In this document: in pieces, positions 1 through 6,075 of the stretch
Layout of the letters: each line of letters opens with the position of its first letter
Position numbering within the stretch: position 1 is the stretch's first letter
Source of the DNA: Promethearchaeota archaeon
Lineage (GTDB): Archaea > Asgardarchaeota > Lokiarchaeia > Sigynarchaeales > SOKP01
Direction: 5' to 3'
Assembly (NCBI GenBank): GCA_030668025.1
Contig: DAOUUT010000065.1
Coordinates: forward strand, 1-14,311
Length of the DNA stretch: 14,311 nt
Translations under genes and position numbers: made by a program
The notes under the pieces: generated by a model
Seen by the model: the letters and a program-made list of their open reading frames with translations, nothing else
The model's database searches: none
What the model was told of the DNA's origin: nothing

Positions 1-1
1 A

Positions 2-151
2 AGAATTCAGGAAGCTGAGGAGACGGGCGCAGATTATCTTGTGAGTATATGCCCGTTTTGTTATAGAAACCTCGCTGATGCAATAACCGCTTTAAATTCA
101 AATATTAAGATGGTTGATCTCATGGAACTAATAGATCAAGCATTGTCATAA
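2..151 (+). CDS. C-terminal end of a CCG-domain iron-sulfur protein (HdrB/HdrD/GlpC-like), partial
   Basis: Only the last 49 codons are inside the window; the reading frame is open from base 2 to the TAA at 149-151. The fragment contains CPFCYRNL, which matches the closing CxxC of the cysteine-rich CCG domain. That domain occurs in heterodisulfide reductase subunits B and D, GlpC, LutA and related Fe-S oxidoreductases, where two such domains bind unusual Fe-S clusters or pass electrons to a flavin partner. After the CxxC comes a short hydrophobic helix-like tail ending in MELIDQALS, as is common at the end of this domain. The 5' part lies outside the window, so the exact subunit type cannot be decided. 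The next gene starts 122 bases downstream, so there is no strong sign that they share an operon. Confidence 0.7.
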   Translation, partial: RIQEAEETGADYLVSICPFCYRNLADAITALNSNIKMVDLMELIDQALS

Positions 152-273
152 ATTGATTTAAATAATCAATCCAGTAATATTAAATTAAAAATTGAAATAT
201 TAATAATAGTATCAGTAAAAATCTAATTTGAGGTGAAAATAAAACGAGTTTTTTAAGATCTTCGGGTGGGTTT

Positions 274-1035
274 ATGACTAAAAGAGAAACCGCTGACTTC
301 TACGACGCAGAAATGCTGGTCGTGTATTGGGAGACAAAACCCGAAATAATAAAACGATTGCTGCCGCCTCCTTTAAAACCTACGGACAATCCTATTGCCA
401 ACGTGTTTGTCGCTTATTATCCTAAAACAAATTTCGGAGTGACATATAACGAAGGCGCTATTTTTTTAAGTGCAGAATTTGACGGTGTAGAAGGAAGTTA
501 TTGTCTATCAATGCCGGTTACAGACGACCAAGCGTTAGTCGCTGGTCGAGAAGTATTTGGATATCCAAAAAAAATGGCAGATATCTATTTTAAACGCGAA
601 AAGAGAATCGTTGAAGGATGGATAGAACGCCAAGGAACGCGATATTTCGAAGTGAAGGCAAAGTTGAACGGTAGATTAAATGCACCAGATGCTATGGAGC
701 TTTTTACGGGCACAATTGGTGATGGCTCTGAAATTATGACAACAATATATAATTTTAAGCATTTTCCTTCTCCAGATGGTAAGGGTTATGATTACAACCC
801 GCGGTTAATAAGGGAAGAGGTTCTATTAAGGCCTAAGGAATTAAAACTGGGGAACGCAGAAATTACGTTAAGGTCATCTGAGAGCGATCCTTGGGGCGAG
901 ATAGAGGTGGAAAGAATATTAGGAGCTGCGTATTTAAAGGGAGATAACTCTATGAAAAAGGGTTACGTAGTAGCAGAAGTAGAACAAGAAAAATTCCTTC
1001 CGTATTCTTTTCTAAAGTGGGATATCGATATGTAA
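274..1035 (+). CDS. acetoacetate decarboxylase family protein
   Basis: This 253-residue protein has the length usual for acetoacetate decarboxylase (ADC), a soluble enzyme that decarboxylates acetoacetate to acetone and CO2 through a lysine Schiff base. The diagnostic stretch GREVFGYPKK lies at residues 91-100. By alignment from memory to the clostridial enzyme, Lys99 would be the Schiff-base lysine and Lys100 the neighbour that lowers its pKa. Glu60 in YNEGA and Glu93 fit the positions of conserved acidic residues. ADC-fold relatives include aldolase-dehydratases and other decarboxylases, so the substrate need not be acetoacetate. ATG 274 is the only plausible start: a TGA lies in frame at 229-231 and no other start codon follows it. 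GGGTGGG at 264-270 sits just upstream as a possible ribosome binding site. The gene converges on the minus-strand ATP-grasp gene. Confidence 0.85.
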   Translation: MTKRETADFYDAEMLVVYWETKPEIIKRLLPPPLKPTDNPIANVFVAYYPKTNFGVTYNEGAIFLSAEFDGVEGSYCLSMPVTDDQALVAGREVFGYPKKMADIYFKREKRIVEGWIERQGTRYFEVKAKLNGRLNAPDAMELFTGTIGDGSEIMTTIYNFKHFPSPDGKGYDYNPRLIREEVLLRPKELKLGNAEITLRSSESDPWGEIEVERILGAAYLKGDNSMKKGYVVAEVEQEKFLPYSFLKWDIDM

Positions 1036-1059
1036 TGTAATTTAATGAAAATAAAACTC

Positions 1060-1071
1060 TTTTTTTCTTTT
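1060..1071 (+). terminator. oligo-T terminator after the ADC-family gene
   Basis: A nearly pure T tract (seven T, one C, four T) begins about 25 bases after the stop codon of the acetoacetate decarboxylase-family gene. There is no GC-rich stem before it, which fits archaeal intrinsic termination on U-rich tracts. It lies in the gap between two convergent genes. Confidence 0.4.
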
Positions 1072-1110
1072 AATATTAATTTAATACATGAAAAAGATAA
1101 TTCTAATTCT

Positions 1111-2100
1111 TCACTTTTTTAAAGTAGTGATTGATCGGCTTTGTAAAATGAAGATTTCATCGTTTTCTATCGCCCATTCAATATCTTGAGGAAAATTAAA
1201 TTCTTTTTCAATTTTTAATCCTAAATCATGAAGTTGGCGTAGTTGATTATCGTTTAAAGAGCAAATTTTCCTTGATTTTGGGTATGTTTCTACCATAACA
1301 GTATGAGCGCCATCAGGGTTTTTTATCGATTTTTTCTTTTTTTTCCCGATAATCCTTTTTAAAACTTCAAATTTATTTTTCTTAATTACTATAGAATCTG
1401 GGATAATTAAATTATCAGCAATCGTATTACCAAGCCCCCATGTGGAATTAATCAACATTTGGTTAGAATCGCTATTTACCACGTTAGACGTAAATAAAAC
1501 GCCTGATATATGTGAATTAACCATTTTTTGAACAATAACTGCCATATGAATATTCTTCAACGAGAAATTTGCGCCCAACTTTTTCATATGAAGCATATAT
1601 AATATTGCACGAGGAGAAAATAAAGATGCCCAGCAATTTTTTAAAGATTGACATAAGTCATGAAAAGTAAGATTGTATAAATAGCTCTCTGCTTGTCCAG
1701 CAAAGGAGAATTTGCTCGAATCCTCGATTGTTGCTGAAGATCTTACGGCAAAAGATAAGTCCATATCCTTCCCCTTAACCAGTTTATCAAAAGCTCCTTC
1801 GATACTTTCTATTATTTTTTTCGGAATTTTTGATTCCAATATTAATTTCGTAATTTTGGCTGAATTATGTAAAATTTCTTTTGGATTTAAGGTCTTTTCC
1901 AATAATTTACTCAATTGGTCGTAGTACTTCGATTCTTTAATGAATTTCTTGAAACAATTGGTATTGATTATAAATCCGGGGGGGACATTTGCAGAGAGTC
2001 TCATCTTAATTAATCTGATCAAATTAGAACCTTTCCCCCCAAATAAAGCAGTATTAGGCTTTGCTTCTGGAAAAAATACAACGTATTCTGATTCTATCAT
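1111..2100 (-). CDS. stand-alone PEP synthase/PPDK-type ATP-grasp domain (probable dikinase ATP-binding subunit)
   Basis: These 329 residues cover only the N-terminal nucleotide-binding domain of the PEP synthase/pyruvate phosphate dikinase family (PPDK_N). Visible family motifs are GGKGSNL (21-27), VPPGFIIN (39-46), AVRSSATIEDSS (118-129), SFAGQAESYL (132-141), SGVLFTSN (199-206), WGLGNTIADN (221-230) and DIEWAIENDEIFILQSRSIT (306-325), with Arg120, Glu308, Gln320 and Arg322 in place. The protein stops right after the QSR-I-T motif, where PEP synthase would continue into its swivel and TIM-barrel domains. It should bind ATP and pass a phosphate to a histidine on a partner. The partner is probably the separate swivel protein encoded divergently 199 bases away. 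The size matches the beta subunit of phenylphosphate synthase and the ATP domain of rifampin phosphotransferase. A run of five lysines at 253-257 is unusual. No ribosome binding site is evident. Confidence 0.85.
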   Translation of the reverse strand: MIESEYVVFFPEAKPNTALFGGKGSNLIRLIKMRLSANVPPGFIINTNCFKKFIKESKYYDQLSKLLEKTLNPKEILHNSAKITKLILESKIPKKIIESIEGAFDKLVKGKDMDLSFAVRSSATIEDSSKFSFAGQAESYLYNLTFHDLCQSLKNCWASLFSPRAILYMLHMKKLGANFSLKNIHMAVIVQKMVNSHISGVLFTSNVVNSDSNQMLINSTWGLGNTIADNLIIPDSIVIKKNKFEVLKRIIGKKKKKSIKNPDGAHTVMVETYPKSRKICSLNDNQLRQLHDLGLKIEKEFNFPQDIEWAIENDEIFILQSRSITTLKK

Positions 2101-2299
2101 CGATGTTCATTAAAATAGTAAATAATATAATTTGTTTACTATATTTTTAAATATTTAGTTTTTAATAAAAGAGATATACATTTAAGTTTAAATTTTAAAA
2201 TTTCTAAGAATGAACATTAAAAATAACTACGATAATTAACTATAAATTTAAGAAATAATAGATTGATATAACTTTAAAATAAAATTTTAGTTGATTTAA
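2101..2299. promoter_or_regulatory. divergent promoter region between the ATP-grasp and swivel-domain genes
   Basis: These 199 AT-rich bases separate two divergent genes that probably encode parts of one enzyme, so both promoters must lie here. On the plus strand, a TATA-like CTTTAAAAT at about 2272-2280 lies 20-28 bases before ATG 2300. With no Shine-Dalgarno sequence there, this fits leaderless transcription. On the minus strand, TTAAAAATATA at about 2145-2155 could serve the ATP-grasp gene. The 9-bp inverted pair ATGTTCATT (2103-2111) and AATGAACAT (2209-2217) flanks the region. All assignments are by eye. Confidence 0.35.
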
Positions 2300-2656
2300 A
2301 TGAAAAAAATTGGGGAAGGACGCTCTTGTTCGTCCGATTCAGAAGCAATAGGGGAATTTGTCTATATCCAATCTGTGGAAGACGTTATAAATTTATTTGA
2401 TGATGCCAACGGGAAAATATGTATAGTTGATGATGCGGGTACTACTACTCTCGGTCCAATTTTATCCGATTTAACAGGAGTTTTATGTCCATTCGGTTCT
2501 GCGGGTTCACATCTTGCCATTGTTTCAAGAGAATTCGAAATACCTTGTATAATGAGCGTAGAATTTTTATTAGAAGATTGGTCATCATTGAATGGGAAAA
2601 AGGGAAAAATACTTACCGAAAGTGAAGACAAGGGTATTATTTACTTACTTGAGTAA
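2300..2656 (+). CDS. stand-alone phosphohistidine swivel (PEP-utilizer mobile) domain
   Basis: This 118-residue protein is almost exactly one PEP-utilising enzyme mobile domain, the swivelling unit that carries a phosphohistidine between two active sites in PEP synthase, PPDK, rifampin phosphotransferase and phenylphosphate synthase. The core is PFGSAGSHLAIVSREFEIPC at residues 64-83. His71 is the expected phosphorylated residue, and AIVSRE-x-x-IPC follows the family pattern. Before it, KICIVDDAGTTTLGPIL (39-55) corresponds to the strand and loop that in PEP synthase read roughly as 'vLv..mTtpd..p.l'. The closing GKKGKILTES matches the usual G-x-x-G-x-v end. Nothing else is fused to it. It starts without a clear ribosome binding site and precedes the 455-residue gene by 58 bases, probably as an operon. 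Confidence 0.85.
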   Translation: MKKIGEGRSCSSDSEAIGEFVYIQSVEDVINLFDDANGKICIVDDAGTTTLGPILSDLTGVLCPFGSAGSHLAIVSREFEIPCIMSVEFLLEDWSSLNGKKGKILTESEDKGIIYLLE

Positions 2657-2714
2657 TTATCGAAATTATTTTCAATTTAAATTACAAATTATAAAATTAT
2701 ATGGAGTTGTTTAT

Positions 2715-4082
2715 ATGTTAGGTGATATTAGCGACGAAGAAGTTAATGAACTAATCGTCACGTTTTCTCAAAGCGTTTTAGAAAATTTTCAAACGAGAGG
2801 AGTAGTGGAAAGTAAAATATTTCCTGTAAACCATTACATTCACGTTGCTTGTTATATTTTATACGACCAATCTTATCAATATAATATCCTAAAAGAAGTT
2901 GCAAGTAAAATATCGCCTGAGGAGCTCGCCAAAAGATCGAAATCCCTGGGCTCACGATCAAACCATTTGGGTTTTTATACTCTATTGATGTTGTATTTGC
3001 ACGGTCGGGCTGAAATTATTCATGATAACCTCATAAAAAAAAAGGCTGGCGATACTAACATCGTTGTTGAGCCTGAAACGAAGAAAAAAGAAACTAAATT
3101 CATTATGGACTTTTGGAAAAGATTGAGCCCCAATTATCTCAACGAAGGGGAGCTAACATTGAAATCTAAAAAAATAACATGCGTTTCCGATGATTACATT
3201 GAAAACCTAAAAGAAAATATGATATCTATAGAGCATAATAAAGATATAATCAAGCAATTAAAACAAACCATCGCCCATCTAACCATCTATAGTTTCCTTT
3301 CCCAAGCCGAGTGTCGAATGAGTATGTCTGAGCAGGGACCATATTATTTTGAAGGCAATACTGAACCTTTAGTATTTAAAGAATTCCTAGATCTACATAC
3401 TGGTGACGAAATGTTTGGAATAAATATGTCTGGAAATATGCCATATAAAATCACCAAGATTGCGCCAGTTCCAAATGTGATATTCGGGATGACGCTGAAA
3501 GGCATGAACAAAATTGAATTTAATGATTTTGGCACTTTATTTGCCGATCCCACTGATCTTTCTTCAAACATAACATCCATAGGAATTTGGACTAAAGAAT
3601 TAACGCATCCAAAAGATCTTAGGTATCCTGATAATTTAGGTGAATTAAAACCCCTTTCGCTTAACATCTTAAGCGAACTATCGGACTTCGCAAAAAGTGC
3701 CACGAAAGAATTATATATTGATATATCAAAATGGAGCTTTACTAAAAAATTGATGTTCGGGAGCAACCTTTACGCTAACAGAATCCCAAGTACATGTGCC
3801 CTATTCGCTGGAATAGAAGCTAATTATAACTGGACTTGGCCTTTTGACTATGCCGCGGATAAGCCACTTAAAACCGACTTAGTGAACAAAGAAAAAATAG
3901 ATTTCTACATTGATGTATTAGGGACAAAAGTAAAGACTACCCAAGACGAAAAAGAAGCAACGAAAGTGCAAATCGCATCTTTAGAAAAATACAAAGGTAT
4001 ACATCCATTTCTTACGCGAATGTTTAGGAGTAAAAGAGCCGCAAGATCAGACCCGTTTTATTATTTTTTACAAGATGAATAG
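2715..4082 (+). CDS. unrecognised 455-residue protein, candidate acceptor-binding subunit of a split dikinase
   Basis: I do not recognise a named family. The start is set at ATG 2715 because GGAG at 2703-2706 lies eight bases before it. The frame stays open upstream to 2592, but that extension overlaps the swivel gene and looks like noncoding sequence in translation. The protein is soluble-looking and mostly helical in its first 200 residues. Distinctive stretches are SQAECRMSMSEQGPYYF (196-212), TGDEMFGINMSGNMPYKI (229-246), and an aromatic-rich region with ANYNWTWPFDYAAD at 369-382. The C-terminus, after about residue 405, is lysine/arginine-rich. Its place directly after the swivel-domain gene, and its size close to the roughly 430-residue acceptor domain of rifampin phosphotransferase or the non-swivel part of phenylphosphate synthase alpha, suggest that it binds the molecule to be phosphorylated. 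That is inference from context and size. Confidence 0.6.
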   Translation: MLGDISDEEVNELIVTFSQSVLENFQTRGVVESKIFPVNHYIHVACYILYDQSYQYNILKEVASKISPEELAKRSKSLGSRSNHLGFYTLLMLYLHGRAEIIHDNLIKKKAGDTNIVVEPETKKKETKFIMDFWKRLSPNYLNEGELTLKSKKITCVSDDYIENLKENMISIEHNKDIIKQLKQTIAHLTIYSFLSQAECRMSMSEQGPYYFEGNTEPLVFKEFLDLHTGDEMFGINMSGNMPYKITKIAPVPNVIFGMTLKGMNKIEFNDFGTLFADPTDLSSNITSIGIWTKELTHPKDLRYPDNLGELKPLSLNILSELSDFAKSATKELYIDISKWSFTKKLMFGSNLYANRIPSTCALFAGIEANYNWTWPFDYAADKPLKTDLVNKEKIDFYIDVLGTKVKTTQDEKEATKVQIASLEKYKGIHPFLTRMFRSKRAARSDPFYYFLQDE

Positions 4083-4104
4083 TTACAAAGAGAAAAAATA
4101 AATA

Positions 4105-4123
4105 AATCCCGCATTGCGGGATT
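4105..4123. terminator. 8-bp perfect hairpin downstream of the 455-residue gene
   Basis: AATCCCGC at 4105-4112 and GCGGGATT at 4116-4123 pair perfectly around an ATT loop, 22 bases after the stop codon. It is a rare GC-rich element in this AT-rich gap. It could stabilise the 3' end of the mRNA or help termination, but no T tract follows directly. The rest of the 245-base gap to the next gene is AT-rich with a moderately GC-rich patch up to about 4158; I see no gene in it. Confidence 0.4.
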
Positions 4124-4327
4124 ATGCCAATGGTACGGTGTGAGCTGTTCCAGGCAAAATAAAAACCTCCAAAATTGATTAAATTAATTATTATAAACCT
4201 GCTATCTTCAACCAACGATTTCAATAGCATTATATTATCTATTTATAAATAGATATAAAAACATAACCGATATAATGATAATAAAAAGTAAAATGAAATA
4301 AAATAGCTAAAGCTTTAGTTCATAGCG

Positions 4328-5314
4328 TTAATTTCGCGTTGAGGATAAATACTCCGAAATACCATCACCTTCTTTACCATCACAAGTGAATACCGCTACT
4401 TGTTCGTAAATTTCAGTTAATCCTTTCTCGGAGGGAAGGGGTAGATACTGTGAAAATATCGTTTTTGATTCTATTGTTCTTTTCTTTCCATTTTCATCCG
4501 TTAAGATAAATGTTGAAGAGACAGGTGTTTTTTCGTTTTCTTTCGTTTTTGTGGAAACTTCTATGCTATCTATTTTAATATTATCAGCGCCTTTAGTATA
4601 AATTATTCCATCTTGTTTTACTTGACCAATGGCTTCAGCTTTGTAAAAATTAATTGTCTCATCTTCAAACTGGGCAGATACCCAATTCCACGAATCAATT
4701 CCAGCCCACTCTCTAACACCCCAGCTGTGATCGCGTTGACCGAGAGCTTTAATATTTCGCGTTTCAATTACTTCCCCCTTTTTTTTCAGGATTAAAGTAC
4801 CTGTAGCTATCATAGGTTGTTCATAATGCATCTGAGCGAATACTAGCTCTGCCTCAGAATAATCCTCTTTAAGAAATGCTAATGGATCTGTACCCTCGGC
4901 TGAATTAAATATTGGAAACCTTCCCTCAAAGTTAATATCTAAATCAACTTTGCTATTTTTGAATTTAATTCTCCATTGCTTCATTGGTTCGACGCAGTAG
5001 TACTTTACTTTATTATCGATTCCCCAATCAGCAGGCATTTTTTCAAGAGGAATTTCCTGAAAATAAATTTTAGCCTTACCATCTATTACTAATAAAACTA
5101 AAACTAGAGCCTTCTTTTTATCCATGTGGTATGATAATCTAGTAACTAAAAAAACCTTATTTGGCCGATCAATCAAATTGAAGTACCAACTCTCATTATG
5201 GAATGGAGGAAACTTTCCCCAATCGTGGCTATATTCATCCTTATCGGATAAATCAATACTACCATTAACCTGCTTCTTTTGTTTTTTCTCTTTTGTCATA
5301 ATACATCCATTCAA
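4328..5314 (-). CDS. DUF7064/DUF7065-like protein (AttH/CrtC-related lipocalin-like fold)
   Basis: The protein is 328 residues long if it begins at TTG 5314. The marker is GQRDHSWGVREW at residues 192-203, preceded by HYEQPMIATGTL at 163-174. This pairing is typical of the proteins now called DUF7064/DUF7065, which are often loosely annotated as hydroxyneurosporene synthase-like and are related to AttH and CrtC beta-barrels. The N-terminus has SHDWGKFPPFHNESWYFN (29-46), again typical of the first half of this double-barrel fold. No signal peptide or membrane helix is seen. Enzyme activity is unproven for most members; CrtC hydrates carotenoids. AGGAG at 5323-5327 (minus strand) is eight bases before TTG 5314 but 23 bases before the in-frame ATG 5299, so the TTG start is slightly preferred. 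The gene is divergent from the small membrane protein gene. Confidence 0.65.
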   Translation of the reverse strand: MNGCIMTKEKKQKKQVNGSIDLSDKDEYSHDWGKFPPFHNESWYFNLIDRPNKVFLVTRLSYHMDKKKALVLVLLVIDGKAKIYFQEIPLEKMPADWGIDNKVKYYCVEPMKQWRIKFKNSKVDLDINFEGRFPIFNSAEGTDPLAFLKEDYSEAELVFAQMHYEQPMIATGTLILKKKGEVIETRNIKALGQRDHSWGVREWAGIDSWNWVSAQFEDETINFYKAEAIGQVKQDGIIYTKGADNIKIDSIEVSTKTKENEKTPVSSTFILTDENGKKRTIESKTIFSQYLPLPSEKGLTEIYEQVAVFTCDGKEGDGISEYLSSTRN

Positions 5315-5600
5315 AAAATTTTCTCCTAATAAAAACTAGAAATATGGAATGTTATTTAAAAATCTTCATTTATCAATCAAAATAAGAGATTCTTTAAAGA
5401 GGGTCTAAGAAATCAATAAGTTATTTTAGAATTTTAATCCTTCTTAATTATTAAAACTCATGCGTATCCGATTTTTTTCTTTCATAATTTAATTCATATG
5501 TTTTTGTCAAATTAAATTTATAATGTTAATAAATAATAAAGAGTAAATTAAATATTAAAGAAATTTTTAAAAAAATTATACTTAAAAACAAGGTTTTTAT
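5315..5600. promoter_or_regulatory. divergent intergenic region, AT-rich, presumed to hold two promoters
   Basis: This is the longest gap in the window, 286 bases between two divergent genes. It must contain promoters for both. I see an AGGAG ribosome binding site for the minus-strand gene (5323-5327) and generic A/T runs near 5560-5590 that could include a TATA box for the membrane protein. No reliable TATA/BRE pair, repeat or small gene could be singled out. Confidence 0.25.
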
Positions 5601-6002
5601 ATGATATTTCAAATTTTCAAGGCAGATTGGGCTCAAACTTTTAGCTCTGTTGAAGGAATAGTGGGTTTTCTTATTTCTTATTTGATCTTTCTAATATTGA
5701 TGGCGATCTTTCTTAAGCTAGCCTTAAATTTATTCAGTAAGGCTAAACATAAAGAGTTCGGACAAGTCTTTGTAACATCGTTAATCTTAACCATTGTTTT
5801 TGCTCTTACATTTCTGTTTCTTGGTAGTTGGTTAGCATGGGTCATAGTGTTAATTGTTACGTGGTTAGTCATTAACGGACGGCACAATACTGGATTTTTA
5901 GGAGCGATAGTGGTTACAATTCTAGCTTTTATACTCTTTATAATTGTTATTATATTGCTGGGTGTGCTATTTGGTTTTACACTATTTGTTATATTCTTTT
6001 AA
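5601..6002 (+). CDS. small four-helix integral membrane protein, unknown function
   Basis: These 133 residues are almost entirely hydrophobic. Likely membrane helices are at about 17-46, 54-74, 76-92 and 98-132. A short positively charged loop (SKAKHKEF, 46-53) follows helix 1, and another (NGRHNTG, 92-98) precedes the last segment. Only the first ten or so residues are outside the membrane at the N-terminus, and there is no soluble domain. No catalytic or binding motif is visible, and I cannot assign a family. The start ATG 5601 has only a weak AAGG upstream. The gene has its own divergent promoter region on the left and converges on the MFS gene on the right, so it is probably transcribed alone. 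It could be a genuine lineage-specific membrane protein; hydrophobicity of this quality is unlikely in a spurious reading frame. Confidence 0.65.
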   Translation: MIFQIFKADWAQTFSSVEGIVGFLISYLIFLILMAIFLKLALNLFSKAKHKEFGQVFVTSLILTIVFALTFLFLGSWLAWVIVLIVTWLVINGRHNTGFLGAIVVTILAFILFIIVIILLGVLFGFTLFVIFF

Positions 6003-6021
6003 TTTATATTTTAAATCTTTA

Positions 6022-6030
6022 TTTTTTTTT
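6022..6030 (+). terminator. oligo-T terminator after the small membrane protein gene
   Basis: A run of nine T begins 19 bases after the stop codon, without a stem before it, as expected for an archaeal U-tract terminator. Further on, A runs at 6044-6059 would read as T runs on the other strand and could end the convergent MFS transcript. Confidence 0.4.
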
Positions 6031-6075
6031 ATTTAATTAAATGAAAAAATGATAAAAAAGAGGATTTTTTAAGTA

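Noticed and set aside
1320..1345. A-rich run in the ATP-grasp gene (lysine run at residues 253-257) as a programmed frameshift site
   Set aside because: The frame stays intact through all later family motifs, so no frameshift is needed to explain the protein.
2592..2714. A 41-codon N-terminal extension of the 455-residue protein beginning at ATG 2592
   Set aside because: It overlaps the end of the swivel-domain gene, translates to low-complexity aromatic/basic sequence, and a GGAG ribosome site sits correctly before ATG 2715.
3344..3766. A 140-codon minus-strand ORF
   Set aside because: It lies entirely antisense inside the 455-residue gene, whose frame has better protein-like composition; it is a shadow frame.
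4105..4160. Possible tRNA or C/D-box RNA in the GC-rich patch
   Set aside because: No T-loop sequence, acceptor stem, anticodon arm or C and D boxes could be fitted; only the simple hairpin is supported.
4024..4230. A 68-codon minus-strand ORF in the gap after the 455-residue gene
   Set aside because: It overlaps the real gene's 3' end and the hairpin, has no ribosome site or recognisable motif, and looks like a chance frame.
4307..4318. Perfect 12-bp palindrome CTAAAGCTTTAG just after the DUF7064-like gene
   Set aside because: As RNA it can form only a very short stem, and 12-bp A/T-rich palindromes are expected by chance; not strong enough to call a terminator or operator.
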